Shown here one piece after another: positions 11,780-22,800 of a DNA stretch of 64,000 nucleotides. A program made the translations under genes and the position numbers. Numbering within the stretch: position 1 is the stretch's first letter; every line of letters starts with the position of its first letter. This DNA comes from Datnioides undecimradiatus (taxonomy: Eukaryota; Chordata; Actinopteri; Lobotiformes; Datnioididae): the NCBI GenBank assembly GCA_008933995.1, contig WARS01000126.1:1-64000 (forward strand), in the 5' to 3' direction. The notes beneath the pieces were generated by a model, which saw only the letters and a list, made by a program, of their open reading frames with translations, was not told the DNA's origin and did no database searches.

Positions 11780-12190
11780 ATCAGATCCTACCAGTGTGAG
11801 CATGCAGCACAGGTCCTGGTACAGACCCGCATCATACCCTCCACTGACTGCTGCAACTCCGTATCTGCTGGTCTCTCCACATCCACATCCACATCCAAAC
11901 CACTGCAGATGATCCAGAATGCAGCAGTATATCCATATCCTTCCACCAGCTCCCAGCTGCTGCCCACATCAAATTCAACTCCTTGACGCTTGCTTACAAA
12001 ACTATAACTAAACCAGCTTCTGCCTACCTGAACCACCCCATTCATTCCTCAGTGGTGGAATTAGTTACTGAGTAATCTTTTCTGCTTGTGGAGTGGCGTC
12101 AACTTCATTCTATCCAAAGAGTCCCTCACAACTTTCAAGAACCAGCTAAGGACTATAGTTTTCCAGACTACTGGATAGAAGCATCTGAAA
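11780..12190 (+). mobile_element. Old LINE ORF2 C-terminal relic
   Basis: Translated on the + strand, the block gives the order of the C-terminal region after the reverse transcriptase of L2-type elements: LVQTRI, DCCNS, LSTSTSTSKPLQMIQNAA near 11870-11930, a LLPTSNS stretch for the usual LHWLPV region, and AYKT/APTYL-like wording near 11990-12030. Near 12120 it reads ESLTTFKNQLRT, the usual element terminus. Stops and frameshifts make it dead. It lies in the same orientation as, and about 380 bp before, the younger LINE copy. Confidence 0.65.
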
Positions 12191-12573
12191 AAGGGCACTG
12201 TAGAATTGCTCCATACACCTCGATCATAGACTGTGGATTGTTTCAATAGGTCCCAACATTTTTCCACTTGGCATTTCAACTTAGATCAGCTGTTTGTTGA
12301 GTTTGGCAAGTTTCAAACTTGTAGTAAGTTGACGATTCATGATTTCATTTAGATTTTAAGGTTGTAACTCCAGGTTTTTGGCCACAGATGTGAATGTTCT
12401 GCTCCAGACTCCCTGACTCCTTACGGCACAATCATTTAATGGTAGATTGTGCAAATAATGGGTGGAGACATTTAGTCCACAAGTTTAAATCTACACACAC
12501 ACACGCAGTGAGATCATTCCATTTTATTTTGACAACTGGGAAAAATGTATAAAACTTAACACATTATGTATTA

Positions 12574-14877
12574 GTGTTTCCCCAGAACCCTCTTTTATCT
12601 GACCATTTTTTAATAACATTTCAGTTCACAATTATGAACTTCTCAGCATTTGGCAGGGAGACTACCTACAGTCGGTGTCTCTCTGATAATGCTGTTTCCA
12701 AATTTAAGGAAGTTATTCCGTCTCTTTTGGCTTCTATGCCACGTGCCATTACAACAGAGGGTAGCAGCCTAACTACTAATCCAGTACATATAGATTATCT
12801 TGTTGATAATACTGCAGCTACACTGCACACAGCACTGAACAATGTGGCCCCTATAAAACAGAATAAGAAAGCCATCAAGCAAAGGAAGCTAGCTCCCTGG
12901 TTTGACACACAGTTACGCACTTTAAGACAGTCCTCACGAAGGTTAGAGAGGAAGTGGCGATCCACTAATATTGAAGAATTTCACCTTTCCTGGAAAGATA
13001 GTATTATAACATACAAATCAGCCCTGCGTAAGGCAAGAACTGCCTATTATTCCAAATTAATAGAGGAAAATAAGAATAACCCCAGGTTTCTGTTCAGTAC
13101 TGTAGCCAGGCTGACAAAGAGTCACAGCTCTGTTGAGCCAACTATTCCCTCAGCTCTCAGTAGCAATGAATTTATGAATTTCTTTACTAGTAAAATCAAA
13201 GATATTAGGGAAAGAATTCATCACGCACTCTCTTCAACTGTTAGAGATCCATGTGTGTCATCTGCAGCAGCCCCTGAAATGTCTGCAGGCCCTAAGTTAT
13301 CTCTGGACCACTTCTCTTCTATAGATCTCACTGAACTGTCCTCAACGATCATTAGATCCAAACCCTCAACCTGTCTTTTGGACCCCATCCCAACTCATCT
13401 TCTAAAAGATGTTTTCCCCCTGATTGGCACTTTTATATTAGACCAGATCAATCTGTCATTACTAACAGGTTATGTTCCACAGGCTTTTAAGGTTGCTGTC
13501 ATCAAACCTCTACTCAAAAAGCCTTCTCTCGACCCTGGTGTTTTAGCGCACTATAGACCAATATCCAACCTCCCCTTTATTTCTAAAATCCTTGAAAAGA
13601 CCGTAGCTGATCAGTTATGTGATCACCTGCAGAGGAGCAGTTTATTTGAAGCATTTCAGTCAGGATTTAGAATAAACCACAGCACAGAAACAGCATTGGT
13701 TAAGGTTAGCAACGACCTCCTAATAGCTTCCGACAATGGCCTCGTCTCCTTACTTGTCCTGCTAGACCTCAGTGCTGCATTTGACACCATCGATCACGGT
13801 ATCCTACTACAAAGACTAGAACATGTCATTGGCATTAAAGGAACAGCACTAAGCTGGTTTAAATCTTATCTATCTGACAGATTCCAGTTTGTCCACGTTA
13901 ATAATGACTCGTCCGTGCACACAATGGTTAATCATGGAGTTCCACAGGGTTCTGTGCTTGGACCATTATTGTTCTCCCTTTACATGCTCCCCTTAGGCAA
14001 TATTATTAGGAAGCACAACATAAATTTCCACTGCTACGCGGACGATACACAGCTATATTTATCTATGAAACCAGAAGAAACAGATCAATTAGTCAGACTT
14101 CAGACATGTCTGACAGACATTAAGGCATGGATGACTTATAATTTTCTGCTCCTAAATACAGACAAAACTGAGGTGATTTTGTTTGGGCCTAAACACCTCA
14201 GAGACAGGTTATCTGACCTCGCAGTCGCTTTGGATGGTGTTACCCTGGCCTCCAGTTCTACTGTGAGGAACCTGGGAGTCATATTTGACCAGGATATGTC
14301 CTGCCAGTCCCATATTAGGCAGGTCACTAGGACTGCCTTCTTTCACTTGCGCAACATAGCTAAGATTAGGAGTATCCTGTCCAAAAATGATGCCGAAAAG
14401 CTGGTCCACGCATTTGTTACCTCAAGGCTGGACTATTGTAATTCCTTGTTGTCAGGTTGTCCGACTAGCTCACTGCGAGGCCTCCAGCTCATCCAAAACG
14501 CTGCTGCGAGGGTTCTGGTGGGAATTAGCAAGAGAGATCATATTTCTCCGGTCTTAGCTTCTCTTCATTGGCTCCCTGTAAAGTCCAGAATAGATTTTAA
14601 AGTCCTTCTTCTTACCTACAAGGCCCTTAATGGCCAAGCTCCATTGTACCTCAATGAGATGCTAAGTCCCTATCAACCCAACAGATCACTTCGCTCCCAG
14701 AGTGCAGGTTTGCTTGTGGTTCCCAGAATCTCCAAAAGTAGAATGGGAGGCCGAGCCTTTAGCTATCAGGCTCCTCTCTTGTGGAACCAGCTGCCAGTCT
14801 GGGTCCGAGAGGCAGACACCCTCTCTACTTTTAAAGTAAAACTTAAAACCTTCTTGTTCGACAAAGCCTACAGCTAG
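12574..14877 (+). CDS. LINE ORF2 fragment: reverse transcriptase
   Basis: An unbroken 767-codon frame of an L2-type ORF2 (open from GTG at 12574, which is not a native start). Residues 1-20 are the tail of the apurinic-like endonuclease, with the SDH catalytic-site signature at about 10-11. A linker follows, then the reverse transcriptase from about residue 265 to 540: motif [12 protein letters not shown] at about 398-408, motif [11 protein letters not shown] at 455-464 and motif C YADD at 488-491. All catalytic aspartates are present. The C-terminal part ([29 protein letters not shown]) is the region typical of this clade. Missing most of the endonuclease, the copy cannot move by itself. Confidence 0.9.
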   Translation: MFPQNPLLSDHFLITFQFTIMNFSAFGRETTYSRCLSDNAVSKFKEVIPSLLASMPRAITTEGSSLTTNPVHIDYLVDNTAATLHTALNNVAPIKQNKKAIKQRKLAPWFDTQLRTLRQSSRRLERKWRSTNIEEFHLSWKDSIITYKSALRKARTAYYSKLIEENKNNPRFLFSTVARLTKSHSSVEPTIPSALSSNEFMNFFTSKIKDIRERIHHALSSTVRDPCVSSAAAPEMSAGPKLSLDHFSSIDLTELSSTIIRSKPSTCLLDPIPTHLLKDVFPLIGTFILDQINLSLLTGYVPQAFKVAVIKPLLKKPSLDPGVLAHYRPISNLPFISKILEKTVADQLCDHLQRSSLFEAFQSGFRINHSTETALVKVSNDLLIASDNGLVSLLVLLDLSAAFDTIDHGILLQRLEHVIGIKGTALSWFKSYLSDRFQFVHVNNDSSVHTMVNHGVPQGSVLGPLLFSLYMLPLGNIIRKHNINFHCYADDTQLYLSMKPEETDQLVRLQTCLTDIKAWMTYNFLLLNTDKTEVILFGPKHLRDRLSDLAVALDGVTLASSSTVRNLGVIFDQDMSCQSHIRQVTRTAFFHLRNIAKIRSILSKNDAEKLVHAFVTSRLDYCNSLLSGCPTSSLRGLQLIQNAAARVLVGISKRDHISPVLASLHWLPVKSRIDFKVLLLTYKALNGQAPLYLNEMLSPYQPNRSLRSQSAGLLVVPRISKSRMGGRAFSYQAPLLWNQLPVWVREADTLSTFKVKLKTFLFDKAYS

Positions 14878-15437
14878 CTCTAGTTACCATCTGAACTACA
14901 CCATCCATGCCATCCCCCAGTTATGCTGCTATAGGCCGAGGCTGCTGGGGGACGTCCCATGATCATCTCCACACTCCTCCTCTTCCCTCTCTCTCCTTAA
15001 ACTCCATTAGCTCTGTGTCCTCTCTCCCCTAGTGCTGTGCTTGTTTCTCTCTGGTCTCTCTCTCTCTGTACCTCTCTACAGATACCTGTGGCTCCAGAGC
15101 TGAACATCTGACCTGTGGCTCCACCGACCTGCCCCGTGTCCTCTGCTGCCTATTGCTGTCATTTGCTGTCATTATTCTATATTGTCCCCCCCCCAACCGG
15201 TCAAGACAGATGGCCGTCCACCTAGAGCCAGGATCTGTCCAAGGTTTCTGCCTGTTAAAAGGAAGTTTTTCCTTGCCACTGTTGCCAAGTGCTTGCTCAT
15301 GGTGGAACTGTTGGGTGTAACTAACAGTAATGAGTGTGGTCTAGACCTGCTCTGTTTGTAAAGTGCCCTGAGATGACTTTTTGTTGTGAATTGGCGCTAT
15401 ATAAATAAAATTGAATTGAATTGAATTGAATTGAATA
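14878..15437 (+). repeat. L2 3' UTR with TTGAA tail
   Basis: Sequence from the stop codon to the tandem TTGAA tail. A related block, more decayed and on the minus strand, recurs near 19497-19605, so this tail is dispersed. AATAAA at 15404-15409 lies in the sense strand of prkcz. Confidence 0.85.
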
Positions 15438-15647
15438 TTGCATTACCTTCAGTGCTGCAGCAGGTGTACGTTACTGTGAAATCCAGAGTTTGGTCTAAGC
15501 ACGTTTGGTTTGGTAAAGGCTGAAAACTGAGCTAGTATAGCATTAAACTAGTTATAATATATAATAGACAAATGTGCTCATGTCAAGTGGATAATGTGAA
15601 GGATAGACTCAGATGATGTGTGTGTCGGTGTGTGTGTGTCTGTGTAG

Positions 15648-15737
15648 GGGACCCTTGTACCATCTCATCTCAGATGGAACTGGAGGAGGCTTTTCGCATT
15701 TACAATCGAACCAAGAGGTCTGGGCTGCTGCTGCATG
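15648..15737 (+). CDS. prkcz: prkcz exon 3: OPCA motif of PB1
   Basis: A 90-base exon between acceptor TGTGTAG and donor CATG|GTGAGT, phase 1 at both ends. With the last base of exon 2 it reads [20 protein letters not shown], then [13 protein letters not shown] plus the following ELEEAF complete the acidic OPCA loop and helix, the partner-binding face of PB1. QMELEEAFR has the zeta wording, where iota has QLELEEAFR. Confidence 0.93.
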
Positions 15738-16089
15738 GTGAGTACAGTCCCCCTTTTAATCTTTGAATTATTCATGTGATATCCTTTGAACTTTGTGCCA
15801 AAGTGGACGAGCTTTGGGAGCCTTAAAACACACACAGGGCCATGACATTAGAAGGAGTGACAAGGCCTTTATTCATGGCTTTTCCTAAATAGAGATTCGG
15901 AGATGACTTGACTCCATGGTGAACCTTTGGCCAAGCTGTGTGACCTAAATTTCATTTAAATTCAGGGTGTCCACCATCTGCTTTTCATTATCATGACCTG
16001 TGCCTTTGTTTCTCACGTATCTGCTCATTGATGGGAGAAGAACAAGAGATTGAAATGATCAGTTTCCTTGTATTTATGGTCTTTTGTAG
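15738..16089 (+). other. prkcz: prkcz intron 3
   Basis: A short 352-base intron, GTGAGT to TTTGTAG. Nothing else is seen in it. Confidence 0.85.
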
Positions 16090-16140
16090 TGTTCCCCAGT
16101 ATCCCGGAGCGGCCCGGCATGCCCTGCCCAGGAGAGGACA
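16090..16140 (+). CDS. prkcz: prkcz exon 4: end of PB1 and linker
   Basis: A 51-base exon, acceptor TTTGTAG, donor GACA|GTGAGT, phase 1 at both ends. It reads VFPSIPERPGMPCPGED and leaves the first base of Lys, finished by exon 5. VFP closes the last PB1 strand; the Pro-rich PERPGMPCPGED leads to the pseudosubstrate. This short block is closer to the iota wording, but zeta and iota differ little here. Confidence 0.93.
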
Positions 16141-16172
16141 GTGAGTAAATCAGCACTGCTTACACTGTCTGC

Positions 16173-16181
16173 CCCCCCCCC
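16173..16181 (+). repeat. Poly(C) run
   Basis: A short C homopolymer just after the exon 4 donor. Confidence 0.7.
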
Positions 16182-17199
16182 CAATTACCACAATTACCTT
16201 CACTTCTAATGCTGTGTACAGCAGGCAGGGTCACACAGGATCTCAGTCGAACCAGCACTGTTACACTAGCTTAAATACTTATGTACCTGGCATTTGGTGT
16301 TGGTGTGGACAAAGCGCAGATAGGTGAGAGCTCATTTGATAGATGTCAGAAGCTTTGCAGCTCTAGAAGACATATTCTGGGATCAGAGCAGCAGACTGCC
16401 ATGAACCATGATTCAGAGTTAACAGTGAGAACAGTGTTGCAGCAACAATTGTATTCGAGCCAGGGTGAGTCAGTCAGAATGAGTTTTCAGTTTACCACTT
16501 TGAAAACTAGAAGAACTAAGGTCTAACTAACCGGGCAGCATTAGCTACAGTATTATTAGGATGAGGGATGGACATTTCTTGTAGTGTTTGACTTTAAAAC
16601 CAAAGTGATGAAGTCCACTTCCCAACTAGTTTTAAAATTCAAAATAAACATCGATACATTCCTGGATTTATTTAATTAATTGGGAATAATGAGTTAGTGG
16701 AATAAGTGGAGTTACTGACAAAGTTAAAAAGCAACTTTAATTCTATAATATGAAATTCCCCTTTAACCTGCCCAGTTAAATGGCCTGGTAGAGGAAAGGA
16801 CATGTGGTCATTAAAGGGTTTGTGCTCTTGGGAGCATGACTGTGCTCAGCCAATTTCATGGCAGTCCTCCTATTAGACTATACAATATCTTGTGTGCAAA
16901 TTGGACAGTCTGTCCCGAGGACCTGGACATACCAGCAAAGGAATCGCTGCAGTAAGTGGATTTCCTCATGGAGGCTTTAACTTTGTCGAATTCAAGCCAT
17001 TGACCAACCGCAAACCGTAGTGACAGTGCTGAGCTTTGAGATAATTGAGAGTCTGAGAGTTAAAAATGAATGAATCATATTTGAGGTGCTCTGGGGGATA
17101 TTCGTTGAAAGAAACAAAAATGATGTTGAAAGTTCTTCTTATTAAAGTCCATTGTGTTTCAGTGAGGCTTAAGGTCTAATGTCTTAAATCCTGCATTGT

Positions 17200-17640
17200 C
17201 TGTTAGGGGAGGGAATCACAGGGCACCTCACGATACGATACAATACCATACTATACAATAATAATATATCACAATATCTATAACTATAAATACAAAATTG
17301 CTGTGAAAAGATTAAGTGCAGTTCTTACATATCGCCTACTCCTTATCCCATTTGTTTGTCACATCAATCGTATATAAGCCAAACTGGGTCCAGACTTTGG
17401 ACTTCAATGTGGCTGTCACATCTGAGTGTTTCCTCGAACCGCTGTCCGCCATCCAGCTGAAAATGTCTTCCTCTTTGGCTAGTTAACTTAGTTTCCCTCA
17501 TTCGTATATTAAGCGCCACCTTGAGGAACCATGAAGTAGTGTCACTGCTAGCTCGCATGTATGATGACATCATTGCTCCGTAGCGCTACTAGTGGTCACA
17601 CCTCAAACTTTAACTGTGGCAAAACTCCCCTTAAAAGAGT
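17200..17640. repeat. Possible degenerate DNA-transposon-like repeat
   Basis: It begins with CACCTCACGATACGATACAA followed by repeated ATA/CAATA words, a wording I associate with dispersed hAT-type non-autonomous elements in fish, and ends near a CTAGTGGTCACAC block. No terminal repeats could be proved by eye. Confidence 0.3.
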
Positions 17641-18104
17641 TTTTGTGTTTGTCCTGTTAGTGACCAAGCTTGATAGATATCTACCTGTCTCAGCCTACCG
17701 AAAGCACTTCATCAACCACTGTAACGTATTTAAATAAAACCACTAAACAAACTAGGAATAACACAAAGCAGTAAACATGGTAGCATATTAGCTGGCTAGC
17801 ACTAGATAAACAGCCCCTGTCTGCCATGGGACTGTTGCCTTGCAGCTAAAGCGTCTCCCCCATTGTCTCTGGCTTCTGTCAGCATATCCTCGCGTCAAGT
17901 GCCGCGTCATTTCATGATGTGAAACTTTATCTAAATCACCGGTGAAATGATCTGAGATCTGTGTTTTAATGCATTCTTTGCGTGTTGTGCTGTTATTACA
18001 TGAAGAATTACATGTAAATTAGTCAATAGATTGACCAGCTTTGATGGAAGATGGTTTAGCTATTGGTCTGTAAGTGTGACCAGTCGCTATAGTTTCTGCT
18101 GCTC

Positions 18105-18106
<2 letters not shown>

Positions 18107-18138
<32 letters not shown>
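18107..18138 (+). repeat. (TC)n microsatellite
   Basis: A pure TC tract of 16 units. Confidence 0.95.
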
Positions 18139-18141
<3 letters not shown>

Positions 18142-18382
18142 TACTCCCATGTTATTTCCTGCGCTCCCTCACTGTCTGTTTGCTGTGACAGCATGTTTCA
18201 GCAGCTTGTGGACTGTACTCCTCTGAGTGTGCCTGTGTGTGTGGACGTATGTTTGTATGAGTTTGTGTGTGTGTGGGCGGTGAGCCTGTGCGTTTGCCCT
18301 GAGGCAGACCACTGGTTTACTGTGTGAAGAGCAGAATGTGACTGTCACTCTGTAGGTAGGTAATGAAGGATACACACGTGCA

Positions 18383-18424
18383 GTCTCTCTCTCGCCCGCT
18401 CTCTCTCTCTCTCTCACACACACA
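18383..18424 (+). repeat. (CT)n/(CA)n compound microsatellite
   Basis: A CT tract with a short GCCCG interruption running into CACACA. Confidence 0.85.
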
Positions 18425-19496
18425 TACAACAAATTATTGTTGCCCTTGCTTGTTGCGCCTGGCGGTTGACGTGTAATATTGTACATTTAACACTTCTGTC
18501 TGTGGCTTCCTGCAGTGTTTCCTCCAGCTCAGACCTCATTTGCTTGCTGCTGATGTAGATGAGTGGAAGGGGGAGGCAGGGATCGAGCTGTTCTTTTCAC
18601 AGACGAGGAGAAGGGAGGAGAGAATGAGAATGAGTGGAGCAGGGAGGGAGACACTGTTACTCATTCATTTTTAGTGTTTTTGTTTTTCAAGGTGAACTCT
18701 GTCCTGATGCCGCCTCAGAAAATACACAGAAGTTAAAACTTTGGAGAGATATTGAAACATTAAAGGGTCAGGTCGTCTAAATTAACGAAAAACAAAACAT
18801 ATCATTTTCTCTTCCCGCTCATGGAATCTCACAATAGAGGGGAGCAGCGTTTACTTTCTGACAGTTATTGATATTCATGATGAACGGATATTTTTATGCT
18901 TTCATGTCATAAAAAGTGCATATTATACATCAGAGTGAATACTGATGTGAATTGAATCCTGAACTTAATTCTGAACCTGTATTCATTCAGTGTATATTAT
19001 GGGCTAATTATAGACCAAACGACCTGTATGGTGTGTATGCATCGTAATTTATAATTATTGATCATTTTTTACTTAAAAAATCATCCCGGTCCTCTCAGTG
19101 TGTGCAATGAAAGTCCAGAGGTTATATCACTCTCAGGTTAAAAATGTAAAAATATTGATCCATTATTAAAAATAACACTGAAGTACAGTTAAAGTCATAT
19201 TTTCCATAAATCCGTTCTGGCTTGCCCTCCCAGTTCTTAAAGGGAACCAGATTAAGACAATCTCTCCCTGTGCACTGTCATGTGCAAATGTAGCATAGAT
19301 TAATATTGTATGGATGTGGAGCTATAATACTGGATATGGTCTGCAAGTATCATATCAGGATACATCAAAAGTGTTGTTTTGTCATCTTTTCCTGGTGTTA
19401 AAGGCTGCATTACACCCCAGTGATATGATTTTGTGAACTTACAAGACTGATCAAGCTGTTCTGTCATTTACCTGCTTATTGATTATGTTTAATTTT

Positions 19497-19605
19497 TATT
19501 TTAATTCAATTCAGTTTTTTTGTTTATAGTCAAATCACATCAGTGGTTATCTCACATGTAGAGCAGGTCTAGACTAAACTCCCAACTAACTAAACACATT
19601 ATATC
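19497..19605 (-). mobile_element. L2-type LINE 3' tail relic, minus strand
   Basis: AATTCAATTCAG, then a decayed TTTATAG and CAAATCACATCAG, then GAGCAGGTCTAGACTAAACT, correspond in order to the reverse complement of the 3' UTR end of the LINE at 15330-15437 (GAGCAGGTCTAGACC on its minus strand). So this is the tail of a related element in the opposite direction. Confidence 0.7.
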
Positions 19606-19639
19606 GCTAATCATTATTCATCAAAATATCTAAATATTT

Positions 19640-19775
19640 CTGAAAGCATCAGTCCCTACAATGTTGTTGCAATATATATATTGAGGTATTTGGTCAAAAC
19701 TATTATCATATTTGATTTTGTCTATATCGCAAAGCCTATACTATATACTGCTATATATTGTCCTAAAAAATTCCC
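19640..19775. repeat. Possible AT-rich interspersed repeat
   Basis: CAATATATATATTGAGG and GATTTTGTCTATATCGC have the wording of fish repeat ends of the TTTTCTCCATATCGCCCAGC type. It is degenerate and the family is unsure. Confidence 0.25.
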
Positions 19776-20481
19776 ATGATGCACCAAAAAAAACCTGTAA
19801 TCCGTTACACGTGCATTATGTTTGGCTAACAATCCCATGATGCAGTAATTTGCATTTGAAAATTATTCTGCAAAAATCAAAATAAAGGATCACCCGATGA
19901 CACTGAAACTTTCAGCGACGATGCCAAATGATGATAATTTACCAGCATCCAAATCTTCATTCACTGCTAATGTTTGTCTGTGGGGACCAGTGAATGACAT
20001 GGCTTACAGCTAATGTTGACCATGTTAGCATGCTAACAAATGATGATTAGAGCTAAACACAAAGCACAGCTGAGGCTGATCAATATTAAGCCTTGTTCGT
20101 TAGAAGTCATCCCCTGGGGACCAACCCGTGTTTCACTTTTCCCATAGAAATTCATATAATTCAACGTTGACCAAAGTAGCAGTAACACAGCCCTCCCTAA
20201 AAACAGCCGTTTGAGTTATTAAACTGTGATGTGCACAGCTCTGACTCTTTCATGCCATGAAGTAATCCATCTTTGTTCTGCCCAGCTTTTCAATTCATTT
20301 CCTGATCAATGAAGTTTCACAACACACAGTTTAAACTCCAGCGCTGGCGGCTTCTGGCAACTTTATGTTACCAATATATAAAAAGGAAATGCTGTGGAGA
20401 AGGTAGAGCTGGCAACAATAGACAAGGATCCCCTTGAAAGCAGCATGGCTTTTTTTCAGCCTTAAAGTGCGAGTTAGTGTA

Positions 20482-20501
20482 TGTGTGTGTGTGTGTGTGT
20501 G
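20482..20501 (+). repeat. (TG)n microsatellite
   Basis: Ten TG/GT units, shortly upstream of the candidate internal first exon. Confidence 0.9.
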
Positions 20502-20699
20502 ATGATTGAACAGACCCCCCTCTGTGTAGAGAGAGAATGATGGAGGGTGGGAGGAGGTGGAAGAGTTGAAATCCTGGGTGATGCAGGCTGCCCTGCCTAG
20601 CACTGGATTCTCCAGCAGCCACCCCCCCCTTCCCTCCACCACCACCATACCACCAAGCCACGCCCAACCCGCACAGTCCCACCCTCCCCCTCCCACTGC

Positions 20700-21332
20700 C
20701 ACCACTTTTTCCCAGCATCCCTTTCTCTTTCTCTCAGCTGTGTGGCACCGCTATCTCTCCAGGGAGGAGCCTACAGCACTGCTGCATCACACAAGACACA
20801 GAGACAGGCGAGGGACACAGCGTGAAAGTGAAAGACAGGAGGGAGAGAGGGAGAGAGGGGGGGGGAGCATTGTACCGTGCAGATATCAGCTTAAAATATA
20901 CGAGGCAGGCACTCCATTTTTTTCCTTTATTCATCTATTTTTGTCTAAAATACCAGAGAGGTACGACTTCATCGAGGATAACAAGTCCGAGGAGAAGAAG
21001 ACAGAAAGAGACGAGAGAGAGAATTAAACAGCCCTGAGAAAAGCAAGGAGAGCGTCAGCTGTGAGGAGAGAGAGGGAGGAGGAGAGGGCGAGTGAGTGAG
21101 AGAAGGAGGGAGGAAATAATTAAATAAATCCCAGGGAGGAGAGAGAGAAAGAGGGAGGGATTGTCAGAGAGAGGGGAGAGGAGGGGATGTAGCAGTGTGT
21201 ATCCTTGCTGGCTCGCCACACATACACACATACACACACACACACTCACACACACATGTACACACATACACACGCACACTTAGCCTGGATAATGTGCTGA
21301 AAGAGGTGGAGAGAAAGGAAGAAGGCAAACCG
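20700..21332 (+). promoter_or_regulatory. prkcz: Candidate internal promoter / non-coding first exon (PKM-zeta-like)
   Basis: A long polypurine (GA-rich) stretch, 20810-21190, is followed by a CA-rich segment and ends at CAAACCG|GTGAGC, a strong donor with GT at 21333-21334. In the frame that would enter exon 5 a TAA stands at about 21290 and no ATG follows, so a transcript starting here would be non-coding until an internal Met in later exons. In mammals PKM-zeta arises this way, from an internal promoter and a non-coding first exon in intron 4. The start of the exon cannot be fixed; it could also be a plain GA/CA low-complexity tract. Confidence 0.35.
21217..21280 (+). repeat. CA-rich microsatellite
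   Basis: Interrupted ACAC/ATACAC tract, inside the candidate non-coding first exon. Confidence 0.85.
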
Positions 21333-22120
21333 GTGAGCTATCTATCTCTGCATCCTTCCATCCATCCATCCGTTCCATCTTTTCATCAATCCATCTATGT
21401 TTCCACGGCGATCCCTGAGACAATGGATTTAGACGAGCGTGTCCTTGCCTGAATTGTTGTTTGTGTGCGCGCTGCGTGTGGGGGATCTATCTGCCTCCAT
21501 GATTAGCATGTGTGATTGATTCATGCCTTATCGCTCATCGTGTCACGCATTGCAGGCAGGGATTGTGTGCATGCAGCCTGCTAGCTGTGCTAGCGTGGCT
21601 GGTGCTTGTGCCCGGCTGGCTTCCTGCGCTGCTCCGTAGCCCTGCTCTGTCTGGCAGTCCACTCAGAGGCTACACCTGCCAGCGAGTGCAACATGGTGTT
21701 GGTGTGCATATGTGTGTGTGTAAAGGTTGCATTGTTACGGCAGCATATGATTCAAGCATTATATCTGACTAGCATTGGTCCTAAATTCAGATCTGTTGCA
21801 GTGAGCGACATCCACCTCTGAGATAATGGCTCTGATACAGGTTGAATGCACATTAGAACAGTGTCACTCTGGTTGGTCTGAATGATGCTTCAGAGGCTTA
21901 TCCGTCCTGATGAAAATGCATTTTTGTCAGGGGACTTTTTCTCAATAGAAATATGTCTGCCGTGACAATGGCTGAAAGATTGGACATTGTCGCTGGCAGC
22001 TTGAATAATTGAAAAATGTCAGTGTTAAGATTGACCTTCAAAAACCTTCTGCTGCACCTTAAATTGCACAGATGACGAACCAAAATGTCTCTCCGTCTCA
22101 GTCAGGTTGTATATATATCT

Positions 22121-22135
22121 GTGTGTGTGTGTGTG
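22121..22135 (+). repeat. Short (TG)n tract
   Basis: A GT run following a short AT run. Confidence 0.75.
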
Positions 22136-22308
22136 GAGGGGTTCCAGGGGATTGCTTACCTGGCAGCAGTGTTCATTGCTACAGTGGAGAAGCTCAAAGA
22201 ACAAAGAGTTTAAAAAAAACCAGAAGTCTTCTCTCCTCTCTGTTTTCATCCCTCCCTTTCTGACAGAAAGAGAAAAGGAAGTCTAGCACAGTCTTGTCTG
22301 TGTGAGTC

Positions 22309-22330
22309 TGTGTGTGTGTGTGTGTGTGTT
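22309..22330 (+). repeat. (TG)n microsatellite
   Basis: Eleven TG units. Confidence 0.9.
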
Positions 22331-22539
22331 GTGGCAATTTTACAAGCCAAATCAATTAACTTTTCATGGTTAGTGCTACTCAGCCTGTGAAAACAACTGC
22401 ATGATGTTGTCTGTGTTATTAGAGCAGCTTCATCAGATCTGAGACACTAACCCTGGCGAAGTCGTTGGGCTCGGAGTTGATAAAGCCTCATAAAGTCACA
22501 TCCATGAAGTTTGGAAGACCTGGATTCTGTTGGTATCCC

Positions 22540-22800
22540 AAATCTTTGATGCTAGCTCACAAAACTGTACCTAAAACTGCTCCTGATTACCTGAACCCCC
22601 TCACCTCAGGCCTACACTTCATCCCGTGCTCTACAGTTGGCCAATGAAAAGATGTCTCGTTGCATCATCACAGCCCAGCCGGAAATCACGACCTAGACCC
22701 TTCTCCTCTGTCGATCCTAAATAGTGAAATGAGTTACCAAGCTCCTGAGTCCCTCACATCCTTCAAGATTCTGCTAAATACTCTACTGTTTTCTTATGGA
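22540..22800 (+). mobile_element. LINE ORF2 C-terminal relic
   Basis: On the + strand 22550-22620 reads LAHKTVPKTAPDYLNPLTSG, and about 22735-22795 reads APESLTSFKILLNTLLFS after a frameshift. These are the typical last two blocks (YKALNGxAPxYL and ESLxxFKxxLKTxLF) of the C-terminal region of jockey-superfamily LINE ORF2. Stops and frame breaks lie between them. It is an old, inactive 3' fragment. Confidence 0.55.

Larger units (their letters stand above)
12570..15437 (+). mobile_element. 5'-truncated L2-type LINE with intact RT frame
   Basis: A non-LTR retrotransposon inserted in sense orientation in prkcz intron 2. It begins abruptly inside the end of the endonuclease domain ([10 protein letters not shown]), so it is 5' truncated. 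The reverse transcriptase frame and a roughly 560-base 3' UTR follow. The 3' end is TATAAATAAAATTGAATTGAATTGAA, a short TTGAA tandem tail rather than poly(A), as in fish L2 elements. No clear target-site duplication is visible. The uninterrupted frame suggests a young insertion. Confidence 0.88.
10501..15647 (+). other. prkcz: prkcz intron 2, carrying LINE insertions
   Basis: A 5.15-kb intron, GTGGGT to GTGTAG. More than half is LINE sequence in the sense orientation: an old 3' relic (11780-12190) and a younger L2-type copy (12570-15437). The stretch 10700-11770 shows nothing supportable. Confidence 0.75.

Noticed and set aside
20331..21037. Several overlapping open frames of 60-156 codons on both strands
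   Set aside because: All are produced by GA, CA and Pro-coding low-complexity sequence. None has a domain, and frames on opposite strands mirror each other.
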